DNA of 64,000 nucleotides. Source: Weissella muntiaci (GTDB taxonomy: Bacteria > Bacillota > Bacilli > Lactobacillales > Lactobacillaceae). Where the stretch lies: positions 62,001 through 126,000 of the forward strand of contig NZ_SDGZ01000014.1 in assembly GCF_008107635.1 (NCBI RefSeq), written 5' to 3'. Each line of letters starts with the position of its first letter. Position 1 is the stretch's first letter. A model generated the notes under the pieces. That model saw nothing but the letters and a program-made list of their open reading frames with translations. It was not told the DNA's origin and made no database searches. The position numbers and the translations under genes are program-made. Shown piece after piece: positions 42,985 through 51,148 of this stretch.

Positions 42985-43012
42985 TGGCGCTGACTTCGGT
43001 TGGCGCTTTTTT
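42985..43012 (+). terminator. Terminator with UUCG tetraloop
   Basis: GCGCTGAC-TTCG-GTTGGCGC then TTTTTT. Confidence 0.85.
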
Positions 43013-43014
43013 GT

Positions 43015-43185
43015 TTACACATTTTCCAAAGCACTTTTAAATATACCTATTCCGACTACAAGAACAACTAACCCTATTAGTAACATTGGATGATTTTCAA
43101 CTGCCCAATTTAGTGATACAAACAATCCAAATAATAAAGCTAATATGATGACGGTTATAATGAAAGCTTCTAAGTACCTATCCAT
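43015..43185 (-). CDS. 56-residue two-helix membrane protein
   Basis: Begins MDRYLEAFIITVIILALLFG and has a second hydrophobic stretch (MLLIGLVVLVVGIGIF). Its ATG overlaps the upstream stop (TAATG) and a GGAGG lies 9 nt upstream inside the previous gene. Last gene of the early small-gene run. Confidence 0.65.
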   Translation of the reverse strand: MDRYLEAFIITVIILALLFGLFVSLNWAVENHPMLLIGLVVLVVGIGIFKSALENV

Positions 43186-43490
43186 TACTCTGCCTCCAAC
43201 ATTCGATCCATCAGTGTTTTTGGCTCAATCCATACTTCTAAACAATCCAGTTCACTATTAATTGATATGGACGAAATTTCGGCTTCTAAATATTCCTTGT
43301 TTAGAACATTCAGTAGCGGACTATTTTCTCCATAATCATATTGACCGATTTCAAACCAATCCTTTAATGGATTTGACGACTGATCATTAAACACCCGAAT
43401 TATTTTCGAATCAAATCTATCTTTACTATTACTAGCTTCTTCGAAAAAATCTCTGAAGTTGAAAGTTTCAATAAGCTGCATCAAATTCAT
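43185..43490 (-). CDS. Phage early protein, unknown
   Basis: 101 residues, acidic and soluble, starting MNLMQLIETFNFRDFFEEAS. No family recognised. Translationally coupled to its neighbours by TAATG overlaps. Confidence 0.65.
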   Translation of the reverse strand: MNLMQLIETFNFRDFFEEASNSKDRFDSKIIRVFNDQSSNPLKDWFEIGQYDYGENSPLLNVLNKEYLEAEISSISINSELDCLEVWIEPKTLMDRMLEAE

Positions 43491-43861
43491 TACTCAGCCT
43501 CCAATAAATCAAGGTTCTCGTGGATATTGCCAATAACAGTTACACGGCTAATTACTTCATTAAGCCTAATGTTGCCAATGACCCATTCACCGAATGGCGA
43601 ATACTCTACAACGCCTTTTTCAAGCTCCCCATAAATCGAAGCTGAAACAATATCACCTTCATAAATCTCAACATAATCCTTATCTTTGAGACCTGTGTAT
43701 TGCTCCAAAGTCACATGTTCTGAATCAAGCGGGTACATCTCTTCTTTACCAAAAATATTTATGAATACAACGCCATCCTAATTTACGTCAAACTCATCTA
43801 TGAATCCTGTGTCATGATAATTTACAAACCACGCTCTGAACTTAATCTCTCGTTGTGCCAT
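43490..43861 (-). pseudogene. YopX-family gene with in-frame TAG
   Basis: From the ATG at 43861 the reading MAQREIKFRAWFVNYHDTGF is the YopX N-terminus. A TAG at 43780-43778 interrupts it after DEFDVN, and the same frame continues DGVVFINIFGKEE and then the YopX core (QYTGLKDKDYVEIYEGDIV, GEWVIGNI, IGNIHENLDLL). A restart at ATG 43738 has GAAGAG nearby and could give an 82-residue C-terminal piece. YopX function is unknown. Confidence 0.75.
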
Positions 43862-43871
43862 TACTTAACTC

Positions 43872-44165
43872 CTAACCTACAAACAAGTGGATAACGAAAC
43901 CCATCACTAATGTAATGATCATTGATGCCAAAACTTTAATCTGATGTTCATTTACGTTGGTAACTTCATAATCAGCATCTTTAGGCTTTGAGATCATGTA
44001 GTTAAAGAACAAAGCAAATCCAAATGCCAAGAAGTAACTAACTGAAATCAATCCAAACTTTGTTATAAACCAATTCCACATAAGCATGATTATTAGTGGG
44101 TCGCCAAAGGTAATTAAAGCTCCTAAAATGAAAGTCTTTAGATTTGATTCTGTTTTAAATTCCAT
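43872..44165 (-). CDS. Phage membrane protein, unknown
   Basis: 97 residues with three hydrophobic segments (about 10-32, 38-57, 77-95). No family recognised. Start overlaps the previous stop. Confidence 0.65.
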   Translation of the reverse strand: MEFKTESNLKTFILGALITFGDPLIIMLMWNWFITKFGLISVSYFLAFGFALFFNYMISKPKDADYEVTNVNEHQIKVLASMIITLVMGFVIHLFVG

Positions 44166-44302
44166 TACTTAACTCCTAACCCTGATTTCAGTTCTTCAAT
44201 TAACTCGTATGGTGTAAACACTTGCTTGTCGAAATTAACTATTCTTGCATTTTTGCAAACTAAATCAATCAGCATATCTCGTTTCTGTTTAGTCGTGGTC
44301 AT
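44165..44302 (-). CDS. 45-residue phage protein
   Basis: Short ORF starting MTTTKQKRDMLIDLVCKNAR, overlapped 14 bp by the upstream gene and joined by TAATG to the downstream one. A purine-rich stretch (GGTAGAAG) precedes the ATG. Unknown function. Confidence 0.55.
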   Translation of the reverse strand: MTTTKQKRDMLIDLVCKNARIVNFDKQVFTPYELIEELKSGLGVK

Positions 44303-44522
44303 CTTCTACCCCTATTGGTACTAATTCAACAACTCTGAATACTTTACCCATTTCCCAAAAATTTTCATTCAACCTATCAATGGTTTCTTTGGCTTTATGC
44401 AATCTATCCTCTTTAAAAAAGTCTTTTGGCAAAAATTCCAAATCTGGGTCTAAACCATCTCCAAAGTGCGACACTAGAAATTTACCTGATTTGATCTCCA
44501 TGATCGTATACAACCTAGTCAT
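44289..44522 (-). CDS. Phage early protein, unknown
   Basis: 77 residues, acidic. Its N-terminus (RLYTIMEIKSGKFLVSHFGD) resembles that of the next upstream gene (MWAVKDLSTGLYISEVNLD) in layout, so the two may be diverged duplicates. Overlaps its neighbours on both sides. Confidence 0.6.
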   Translation of the reverse strand: MTRLYTIMEIKSGKFLVSHFGDGLDPDLEFLPKDFFKEDRLHKAKETIDRLNENFWEMGKVFRVVELVPIGVEDDHD

Positions 44523-44739
44523 CTTCTACCACCTTTTCAGTCAGCTCAACAACTGCGAACTCGCCCTCATCGTCTTCAATTTTCAGATGGTTATATAACC
44601 AATCAATAATCAATCTTGCTTCAGTCATACTAAAATGCTTTGCCAAATCCTTATGCAATTCAAAGGTGCCACCATCTAAGTTCACTTCTGAAATATAAAG
44701 GCCCGTACTCAAGTCTTTAACTGCCCACATTTTTGCCAT
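44515..44739 (-). CDS. Phage early protein, unknown
   Basis: 74 residues, acidic, ending ELTEKVVEDD. Possible paralogue of the following gene by layout (short beta start, then an acidic helix). Both overlap in a translationally coupled chain. Confidence 0.6.
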   Translation of the reverse strand: MAKMWAVKDLSTGLYISEVNLDGGTFELHKDLAKHFSMTEARLIIDWLYNHLKIEDDEGEFAVVELTEKVVEDD

Positions 44740-44900
44740 TACTCAACCTCCTCAATATCACGTCTCATCATCCAAATTGTCATATTTCCAAAATCAACGA
44801 GCGCCAACTTTAGATTGATATCTTGAACAAAAAACAGTTCAACCACATTTCCAACGCTTCCACGTTTCACAAGCGCATTGTATTTCGCCTTAACCTTCAT
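44739..44900 (-). CDS. 53-residue phage protein
   Basis: Begins MKVKAKYNALVKRGSVGNVV and ends MMRRDIEEVE; small beta-type protein. Coupled by stop/start overlaps to both neighbours. Unknown function. Confidence 0.55.
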   Translation of the reverse strand: MKVKAKYNALVKRGSVGNVVELFFVQDINLKLALVDFGNMTIWMMRRDIEEVE

Positions 44901-45175
44901 TATTCAATCACCTTAATTGTTTCGGGGTGCAAGTATGCAGATACTAAACCGGTTTCGTTACTAAGCACCGGACGTTCTTTAGTGGATAGGGCTACAAACA
45001 CGTTAGGATTATCAATCAGCTGGAAAATGTGTTCTGCAAGTGGCTCTTTCATTTCAACAACCGGCGCATAAGTCTCACGTAACTGCTTTATTAGGTCATT
45101 CAAATATGATCTAGCAGCAGAGCCTTTTACCAAGTTCTCTGTATCTATTGCAGCTATAAACTCGTCAAATGTCAT
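44900..45175 (-). CDS. Phage early protein, unknown
   Basis: 91 residues, soluble, starting MTFDEFIAAIDTENLVKGSA. No recognised family. Shares overlaps at both ends. Confidence 0.6.
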   Translation of the reverse strand: MTFDEFIAAIDTENLVKGSAARSYLNDLIKQLRETYAPVVEMKEPLAEHIFQLIDNPNVFVALSTKERPVLSNETGLVSAYLHPETIKVIE

Positions 45176-45459
45176 TAGACCATCTCCTCTTTTACAATTG
45201 AAATTGCATCTACTTCGCCGCCAAACTCATCAGGGTCAATCTCAATATTGTCTCCGTCATAAGTAATTAAGAATGCATCTTGCCCTTCGTCGTACCGTAA
45301 ATCATGAGGGTTATTTGTGAACTTCTGGTTCACATCCCAATCTTCCCACCACTCTCTAGTTAGCAAGTCGCCCTTGCTAAGGTTTGTCTTGATTTCAAAT
45401 TCAACATAACTCTTCAATCCGTCAATGTTAAAGTCGACTCGCATAGTTACTAATTTCAT
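45175..45459 (-). CDS. Phage early protein, unknown
   Basis: 94 residues, very acidic (EIDPDEFGGEVD), starting MKLVTMRVDFNIDGLKSYVE. No recognised family. Its high negative charge would suit a DNA mimic, but nothing else supports that. Confidence 0.6.
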   Translation of the reverse strand: MKLVTMRVDFNIDGLKSYVEFEIKTNLSKGDLLTREWWEDWDVNQKFTNNPHDLRYDEGQDAFLITYDGDNIEIDPDEFGGEVDAISIVKEEMV

Positions 45460-45517
45460 GATTACTCAACCACCTCTTAAGTCTTTTCAAAAATATCCTG
45501 CGTACTGGATATAACTA

Positions 45518-45808
45518 TTAATCTCTACCATGAATTTCATGTATCTCATTTTCAGAATAATAAAGCGTTTCAAGACCATCATATTCGCTAATTACAAAAT
45601 GACTTCCGTCTGGAATTTCAACGATTATTAATTCCGCATAGCTAATATTCGCTTTTGCTCCTAGGTTCTCAACGCATTCAACAAGTTTAGGATCAGTCCT
45701 CTCTTTGTCGCTGTTAAAAGGTAAAATTTCATTCTCAAGGCCCAGATATTTGAGTGCTAACTTACTAAGTCCAAAACCACCGAAACAATCATTAATAACT
45801 ACTTTCAT
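45518..45808 (-). CDS. Conserved phage protein, unknown
   Basis: 96 residues. The start MKVVINDCFGGFGLSKLALK is a recurrent phage-protein signature (INDCFGGF), found in many Gram-positive phages without known function. Acidic C-terminus. Confidence 0.7.
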   Translation of the reverse strand: MKVVINDCFGGFGLSKLALKYLGLENEILPFNSDKERTDPKLVECVENLGAKANISYAELIIVEIPDGSHFVISEYDGLETLYYSENEIHEIHGRD

Positions 45809-45874
45809 GATTTACTCCTATCCTTATTCCACTGCCTACTGAACCGCCAATAGCCAACTGTCACCCAACCTATT

Positions 45875-46141
45875 TCAATCAGCCAAATCGTTATTAGGCT
45901 TGCTACTATAAAAATCACTTTTATCGTGTACCTCCACTCTGTAATCAAATCCTTCTAGCCGGTCTATCACATGCTTTCTGAACATGTAATCTCCGTAGCT
46001 GAATGACCGCACTCGATAAGCTTCACTAAGTTTCTTGGTACGCGACCAATACAGACGGTCGTTATTCTTGGGGCTGTAATTCTGTTTAAAATATTCGCCC
46101 GTTTTGTTGTCTATAAAGACGATGTATTTATGCTTTGTCAT
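45875..46141 (-). CDS. Phage early protein, unknown
   Basis: 88 residues, basic and Tyr-rich, starting MTKHKYIVFIDNKTGEYFKQ. No recognised family. A 115-bp gap without genes separates it from rusA. Confidence 0.6.
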   Translation of the reverse strand: MTKHKYIVFIDNKTGEYFKQNYSPKNNDRLYWSRTKKLSEAYRVRSFSYGDYMFRKHVIDRLEGFDYRVEVHDKSDFYSSKPNNDLAD

Positions 46142-46255
46142 TTACTAAAGGGCTTCACAGTCTTTTCACCCTTGGCTGTTTTATAGTTTTAGTAAATAAT
46201 TAAATCGAATTTCACGTTTAAATCTAACTATCTGTTACATAAATGACTGAAACAG

Positions 46256-46663
46256 TTAAACTTCCACGACTTCAATTTCAATCTTGAAGGCCTTTGTGCC
46301 ACTCAATCCGCCATAACTGAAATCATGATGTTCTATCACGTTGTGATTATCATCTATCCAGAGACCTGCATCCGTCATGCCGTCTTCTAATGGCTTAACA
46401 GTCGGCCATAAGTTTAAGGGGTCTAATCTGCGTTTTGTGGGACTGTATACCCTCACCAGCACATTTACTCTCTTGCTAGGAGAAAACGGCTCAGTCGGCT
46501 CGTGATTAGCTAAATACACCCATGCTTCTCTTGCACCTAGGTTGCGAAGGATCTTTTTAATCTTTGCTGCCTTATGCCAATTCATATTGTCATTTGAATT
46601 TAACAACTGTGGTTGTTCCTTTGTGTGCATTAATTCAAACGTGAAAATCATTCGTTCTGTCAT
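46256..46663 (-). CDS. rusA: RusA-family Holliday junction resolvase
   Basis: 135 residues. The RusA core is visible: KRRLDPLNLWPTVKPLEDGMTDAGLWIDDN with the conserved Asp residues of the metal site. It cuts four-way junctions formed in phage replication and recombination. Starts inside the end of the 52-residue gene. Confidence 0.88.
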   Translation of the reverse strand: MTERMIFTFELMHTKEQPQLLNSNDNMNWHKAAKIKKILRNLGAREAWVYLANHEPTEPFSPSKRVNVLVRVYSPTKRRLDPLNLWPTVKPLEDGMTDAGLWIDDNHNVIEHHDFSYGGLSGTKAFKIEIEVVEV

Positions 46664-46818
46664 TCGAAATCCTCAATCCACGCCGGATATGGTGTATTCA
46701 AAATAACTTTATTCCGATATTTTTTGGCAGCCATCAACTTGCCAAATCTTCGGATCGCTTCATACTTGCGCCCGTTTGATCTCCGATAAAAATGTACTTC
46801 ATACATAATTTTGTACAT
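46660..46818 (-). CDS. 52-residue basic phage protein
   Basis: Begins MYKIMYEVHFYRRSNGRKYE, strongly basic. Its ATG lies at the end of the large inverted repeat (46816-46924). The ribosome site is weak (GGGCAG). It overlaps rusA by 4 bp. Unknown function. Confidence 0.55.
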   Translation of the reverse strand: MYKIMYEVHFYRRSNGRKYEAIRRFGKLMAAKKYRNKVILNTPYPAWIEDFE

Positions 46819-46924
46819 CGTCTGCCCTAAGTAACAGCCAACATAACTCCTTTGTGTTTAGTTATCTGGACTGCATGAACCTAACAACTAATTCACAGTT
46901 AGCTGCTACATAGGGCAGACGATG
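46816..46924. repeat. Large imperfect inverted repeat
   Basis: CATCGTCTGCCCTA (46816-46829) and its exact complement TAGGGCAGACGATG (46911-46924) bound 81 nt. The arms continue inward for 13 more positions with three mismatches, and further pairing (TTTAGTT/AACTAA) is possible. The RNA of the early operon would form one long hairpin here. Confidence 0.75.
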
Positions 46925-46934
46925 CTACCCCTTT

Positions 46935-47198
46935 CTAATTTTTTGCTCGTCTGTCCCAAACTGGTTCAGGCGTGCTTTTAAAATATTGTTTCTGTGATTC
47001 ATCTGGTGTTTTACCAGTCAGATAAGCGATAAACCAGAATACGTTGATCGATCTATTAACTCCGTCAGGTGTGTTCTTTAACCACGTTAGGAATTGTTGA
47101 TAATCACTTCTATTTGCACCGCCAATCACAACTTCATTGGCAAACCCGATGAATAAATCAGCCGATTCATTTGTCTGAGCATTTTTAGAAATTTCCAT
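46935..47198 (-). CDS. Phage protein next to the replisome organizer
   Basis: 87 residues from the ATG at 47198 (GAGG ahead). It starts MEISKNAQTNESADLFIGFA and has LTWLKNTPDGVNRSINVFWF. Not recognised. No helicase loader was seen in the prophage, so a replication role is possible but unsupported. Confidence 0.6.
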   Translation of the reverse strand: MEISKNAQTNESADLFIGFANEVVIGGANRSDYQQFLTWLKNTPDGVNRSINVFWFIAYLTGKTPDESQKQYFKSTPEPVWDRRAKN

Positions 47199-47205
47199 AA
47201 TTACC

Positions 47206-48030
47206 TCAAATCTCAAAGTCAGGAATTATGTCATCGTCTTCTGGAACGTTATTCCATTCAACAGGACGATGTTCAATCACTCGTGGTTGTTTACCATTGA
47301 CTGGTCTTTCAGGCGTGTAATCATATTCATCATTCCAGCCTTCATTTCTGAACCAGGTAACACCTTGCTTGATGTACTGAGTAGGTGTGCCCTTGATTTT
47401 GATTTGCTTAAGATAGTTCTCAATACCCCGTTTAATCTCATCATCAGTTACACCTTTCTTAATAGCTCGCTTGTATATTTCAAACGATTGTTTCTTTCCA
47501 GATTTTCTTGGATACATTTTCCAAAGAATTTCAAATCTGTCGGTCAAACTTGTTTGATCTATATATTTACTATCCTTACCTAACCTATCCTTACCTAACC
47601 TAACCTGTGCGGACATTTGGTTGTCAGCTGGTTGACGCTCGGTTGTCAGTTGGTCGTCAATCGGTTGCACCCCTTGATTTAACTGGGTTCCTTGAACGTA
47701 CTGCCCATCAGAATTAAGTACCAAACTTGCTTTTTCATCAGTAAACTTTGTTAATTTTTTTCGATCAGCGCGTATCGAATTATTCTCATTCCAATGTGTA
47801 ATAACAAACACGCCACTCTCGAACTCAATTACAAAATTCTTAGTAATAAGCAACCGGACATCATCATCATTTGCACCATAAGCTCGAAGTAACATCTTCA
47901 CGTTACCTATAAAGCCTTCATCGTCTGCTTCCATACCCAAATGAAAATACAGAAGTTGCGCTGTCTTAGACATATCAAGGAACTTATCACTTGTTGTAAT
48001 ACTTCTATCAAACATTCTTCGTTGCGCCAT
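47206..48030 (-). CDS. Phage replisome organizer (DnaD-like)
   Basis: 274 residues. The N-terminal winged-helix domain (MAQRRMFDRSITTSDKFLDM ... GNVKMLLRAYGANDDDVRLL) is typical of replisome organizers. The middle is a variable linker with repeated VRLGKDRLGKDS. The C-terminal domain (ILWKMYPRKSGKKQSFEIYK, GTPTQYIKQGVTWFRNEGW) is the helical replication-protein tail. It opens the phage origin and loads host helicase. The linker DNA holds iterons. Confidence 0.88.
   Translation of the reverse strand: MAQRRMFDRSITTSDKFLDMSKTAQLLYFHLGMEADDEGFIGNVKMLLRAYGANDDDVRLLITKNFVIEFESGVFVITHWNENNSIRADRKKLTKFTDEKASLVLNSDGQYVQGTQLNQGVQPIDDQLTTERQPADNQMSAQVRLGKDRLGKDSKYIDQTSLTDRFEILWKMYPRKSGKKQSFEIYKRAIKKGVTDDEIKRGIENYLKQIKIKGTPTQYIKQGVTWFRNEGWNDEYDYTPERPVNGKQPRVIEHRPVEWNNVPEDDDIIPDFEI
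47570..47672. other. Putative phage replication origin (iterons in the replisome organizer gene)
   Basis: Minus-strand TTAGGTAAGGATAGG occurs twice in tandem (about 47570-47600), encoding RLGKD repeats. Next to it a CCARCTGACAACC unit occurs twice, 22 bp apart (about 47625-47672). Iterons inside the organizer gene are the usual origin layout in related phages. Confidence 0.6.
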
Positions 48031-48041
48031 CAGTCACCTCT

Positions 48042-48485
48042 CTAGAAAGGGAGATCATCACTATTGATGTCTACTTCTGTTCCGCCAAACATTGGTGCAT
48101 TGTTAGACTGTTGATTGAAGTTGTTATTCTGATCGAATTGTTGCCCTTGGCGTGCTTCACGATCTGCCCGACTCTCTAAGAAGGTAAAGTTATCTACTAC
48201 AACTTCTGTGACATAACGTTTGTTGCCTTGTTGATCGTCATAGCTTCGACTTTGAAACCGTCCCTCCACTCCAACAAGTGAACCTTTATCAAAAAAGTTC
48301 GCAAAGTTCTCTGCTGGCTTGCGCCACAGTACCAAGTTAATAAAGTCCGACTCAGTCTCACCACTTGAATTCTTGTAGTTCCTAGCGACTGCAATATGTG
48401 CACTTGCTGTGGCTATTCCTGATTGCGTGTAGCGGACTTCAACATCCTTAGTCAGTCGTCCCGTTAGCACTACTCGATTTAGCAT
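48042..48485 (-). CDS. ssb: Single-stranded DNA-binding protein
   Basis: 147 residues. OB-fold start MLNRVVLTGRLTKDVEVRYT, then FINLVLWRKPAENFANFFDKG, a Gln/Asn-rich linker and the conserved acidic tip DDLPF that binds partner proteins. Overlaps the HNH gene by 38 bp. Confidence 0.95.
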   Translation of the reverse strand: MLNRVVLTGRLTKDVEVRYTQSGIATASAHIAVARNYKNSSGETESDFINLVLWRKPAENFANFFDKGSLVGVEGRFQSRSYDDQQGNKRYVTEVVVDNFTFLESRADREARQGQQFDQNNNFNQQSNNAPMFGGTEVDINSDDLPF

Positions 48486-49173
48486 TGTCTATTTCCTCCA
48501 TTCGTTTTCTAGTCATAATGTGTAATTGAATTAAGGTATCTTCGTCCAAAGTCACGCCTTCAACGTGGTATTCATCTTTGAAAGTTGGCCACCCCATGTT
48601 GTGTGCCTTTTGATGATGTTCACGGCACAGAGCTATTAGCAATCTGCCTCGATGATCAACAAGTGTCCGATCATTCCCCATACCTACTGCGTCGATATGG
48701 TGTACATCAGCTTTCTTCCCGCAAATAATGCACTTGCGATATTTAAGTGCTGAATATTCTGAAGCTTCTAAGTCATCCGAATATTCCATGATCGGCTTCT
48801 TCAAAGGAATATTAAACTTCAACACAAAGTCTAATAAAAATGAAATGAACCTTCTTGCTGTAGTCATATCAACAGTTTTGAAACTAAAGTATTCATGACC
48901 CGTCTCTAGGTTGAATTGCTTCTTCAAGTAGGTCTTTAAGCCGTATTTGTCTTCCTGACTGATAAAGCCTCTATAGGATGCTATATCGTTCATGATTGCG
49001 TAAGCTTTCTTGCGTTGAACTGCACTGATACGCCGTTTATCTGATACCTGAATTACTGCCTCTGGTTGTGCCTCTGTCGTTAATAATGAAAGCTTTGCTA
49101 GCTCTTCTAAGTTCTCGACGGATAAAGTTACTTTATGCCCTGAAACGGCTGTTATACGCCCCCAGAGTTCCAT
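48448..49173 (-). CDS. HNH-type nuclease-like recombination protein
   Basis: 241 residues. The C-terminal part has a zinc/HNH pattern: CIICGKKADVHHIDAVGMG and ALCREHHQKAHNMGW. The N-terminal ~130 residues are a helical domain typical of the 'putative HNHc nuclease' phage family that lies beside ERF and SSB. It probably acts in recombination-dependent replication. Confidence 0.8.
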   Translation of the reverse strand: MELWGRITAVSGHKVTLSVENLEELAKLSLLTTEAQPEAVIQVSDKRRISAVQRKKAYAIMNDIASYRGFISQEDKYGLKTYLKKQFNLETGHEYFSFKTVDMTTARRFISFLLDFVLKFNIPLKKPIMEYSDDLEASEYSALKYRKCIICGKKADVHHIDAVGMGNDRTLVDHRGRLLIALCREHHQKAHNMGWPTFKDEYHVEGVTLDEDTLIQLHIMTRKRMEEIDNAKSSSANGTTD

Positions 49174-49175
49174 AA

Positions 49176-49793
49176 TTAAGCCTGCGATCCTTCAACAGCA
49201 TTGACATAATGCATAATGTCGTCAAAGGCCTTTTTAGGCTCCATTGCTGACCATTTTTCTGCTTGTTCAGTAGAGGCTCCGTAATTCTTTTGTGCCTTAT
49301 CAATCATCTGGCCAACCTTTGCAATCATTGCGTTTGGGTCATTAGTTGCTGGTTTACGATTCATTGGTTGCTTGGTGTTTTGATTGTTCTGCTTAGTTTG
49401 CTTAGCATACTCATCGCTATCAGCATCCTTGTTATCATCAATCAGGAGCAGTCCATTTAACGCATACTTTCGAGCGTAAGAGCTGGCTGTTCCTGTTATT
49501 TGGCTCTCATCCATACCCTTTTTGCTTTCTGGCTCACGAGCGAATGCCGAAACACTGACGGCACCTTCTTCGCCTATGCCAGCGGTTGCGGTTGCTTTGA
49601 TGTAGATACGATTGCCAATTAAAACTGGTTCATCTGATAACGTGATAGTCAGTTCGTTCGTTTGTAGCAATGGCTTAACAGCTTCAAGGATATCTTCTGC
49701 ACTGCGATACTTATATTTACCAAACGTATTAAATTGACCCTTTGGGGCCTTTAGTTCCGTTTGAACTTTTAACAACTTTTCTGGAATAGTCAT
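49176..49793 (-). CDS. ERF-family single-strand annealing protein
   Basis: 205 residues with the ERF core: PKGQFNTFGKYKYRSAEDIL near residue 20, then ESQITGTASSYARKYALNGLLLIDDNKD near 100. It anneals single strands during phage recombination. Part of the ERF-HNH-SSB cluster. Confidence 0.92.
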   Translation of the reverse strand: MTIPEKLLKVQTELKAPKGQFNTFGKYKYRSAEDILEAVKPLLQTNELTITLSDEPVLIGNRIYIKATATAGIGEEGAVSVSAFAREPESKKGMDESQITGTASSYARKYALNGLLLIDDNKDADSDEYAKQTKQNNQNTKQPMNRKPATNDPNAMIAKVGQMIDKAQKNYGASTEQAEKWSAMEPKKAFDDIMHYVNAVEGSQA

Positions 49794-50119
49794 TAATCAA
49801 CCTCACTTACTTGCTCAGCTTTATCCTTTTCCCGAATAACTTTTACATCATGCAAAATATCATCAATCATCTCGACCAATACTTCATCTTCAGTTCGCAT
49901 CATCTGTAATGTAACAAGACCTGCAAGCAGTGCATTTACTTGCTGCTTTAATGGTTCGATATGTGGTTCATTTTCCAACTCATCTTTACCAGAAAAAGTT
50001 GAAAGAACAATTCTGAGTGCGCCATTGGACAATTCCGTATCAAGATTGACAAATGGTTCACCAGTTTCATTAATGAAATCAACAGCTGCTTTAACTAACT
50101 CATTCGAATTTACACTCAT
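49793..50119 (-). CDS. Phage protein, unknown (ERF operon)
   Basis: 108 residues from the ATG at 50119 (AGGGGC upstream); longer in-frame starts lie inside the neighbouring gene. Acidic helical protein starting MSVNSNELVKAAVDFINETG. Overlaps the ERF start by 1 bp. Not recognised. Confidence 0.6.
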   Translation of the reverse strand: MSVNSNELVKAAVDFINETGEPFVNLDTELSNGALRIVLSTFSGKDELENEPHIEPLKQQVNALLAGLVTLQMMRTEDEVLVEMIDDILHDVKVIREKDKAEQVSEVD

Positions 50120-50129
50120 TATCTTGCCC

Positions 50130-50528
50130 CTATTTCCAATTGAACTTTTCTGTAGTGTCGTATACACCAACTTTTTCGATATCCTTCTCGATATCACTGC
50201 CAAAACGCTTCTTAAGCTTGGTAGGCGTCTTTAATTCGAAAGCATCCCAACCCCAATCTTTCAAGAACTCGGCTTTAGCTGTGCTAGGTAGATCACCGGT
50301 TTTGAGTGACGTTGAGGTTGTTGTAGTAGCATGTTCGAAACTACTTCCATTGTTAATGCGTTGTTTGAGTTCTGTTTCCAGCTTTGCCTTATAGGAAGCA
50401 AACAACCGAATGTATTCCGTGACTGCTTCAAGTTGCTCATCACTCAATTTCTGAATCGATTCGGGTGTCAACATACTTGGTTGAATAAACTCACCATACT
50501 CTGTTACGATTTTTAAACCTTGTTCCAT
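50130..50528 (-). CDS. Phage protein, unknown (ERF operon)
   Basis: 132 residues, starting MEQGLKIVTEYGEFIQPSML, with AGGAG ahead of the ATG. Helical first half, a Thr/Ser-rich linker and a Trp-containing end (KDWGWDAFELK). Not recognised. Confidence 0.65.
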   Translation of the reverse strand: MEQGLKIVTEYGEFIQPSMLTPESIQKLSDEQLEAVTEYIRLFASYKAKLETELKQRINNGSSFEHATTTTSTSLKTGDLPSTAKAEFLKDWGWDAFELKTPTKLKKRFGSDIEKDIEKVGVYDTTEKFNWK

Positions 50529-50539
50529 TTTTGTATCTC

Positions 50540-50743
50540 CTATGCAGGATTTAACCCGCCATACTTGTCGACCATGTAACGTGCTCCGCCGTTATCAGTG
50601 ATGAATCTGATAGCAGCTGCATTCAGATCGTTAATTAGAATGTAACTATCATTCAGTTCGACAACTTCATCATCCTGTTGTACTTCTGTACCGTCTGATA
50701 AAGTAAAAACGTCGTACTCTTCTAGATTTTCAGGCATACTCAT
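50540..50743 (-). CDS. Phage early protein, unknown
   Basis: 67 residues, acidic, with the segment FTLSDGTEVQQDDEVVELND resembling a small beta domain. Overlaps the upstream gene by 4 bp. Confidence 0.6.
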   Translation of the reverse strand: MSMPENLEEYDVFTLSDGTEVQQDDEVVELNDSYILINDLNAAAIRFITDNGGARYMVDKYGGLNPA

Positions 50744-50961
50744 TGTTCCTCTGAATTGGCACGATCTGCTAGTTTTCCAGCCCTCTTTAATAAGTAACTG
50801 GCATAGTTTTCCATAGATGTAAGCTGACTTCTTAACAATTCTTTGTCTTCTTCCGTTTTAAATGACAAGGTTGCTAATGCAAACTTAGCGGACATAATAT
50901 TGACTGATACTTCGCCGTATTCTAGGCGCAAATCTCTAATTAGACGTTTATCTGTGTCCAT
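50740..50961 (-). CDS. Phage early protein, unknown
   Basis: 73 residues, helical, starting MDTDKRLIRDLRLEYGEVSV. Not recognised. Coupled to its downstream neighbour. Confidence 0.6.
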   Translation of the reverse strand: MDTDKRLIRDLRLEYGEVSVNIMSAKFALATLSFKTEEDKELLRSQLTSMENYASYLLKRAGKLADRANSEEQ

Positions 50962-50975
50962 TCCTCTAACCTCTC

Positions 50976-51101
50976 CTATCCATATACCCGCTTCTTACGC
51001 AGTACAGCGTTTAAGCGTTTAGCAATAATCTTGATTACAGGGTTCTTAGTGATAATTGACCCTAGAATTTCGCCTGTATCAATTTCTACAATGTTGTACA
51101 T
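50976..51101 (-). CDS. 41-residue basic phage protein
   Basis: Starts MYNIVEIDTGEILGSIITKN behind a strong GGAGGG site and ends with a basic tail (AKRLNAVLRKKRVYG). Unknown function. A weak hairpin at 51131-51160 precedes it. Confidence 0.6.
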   Translation of the reverse strand: MYNIVEIDTGEILGSIITKNPVIKIIAKRLNAVLRKKRVYG

Positions 51102-51148
51102 TTATCTACCCTCCGTGCTAAACTAAAAGGGTAAATTTGAGACAAAAT

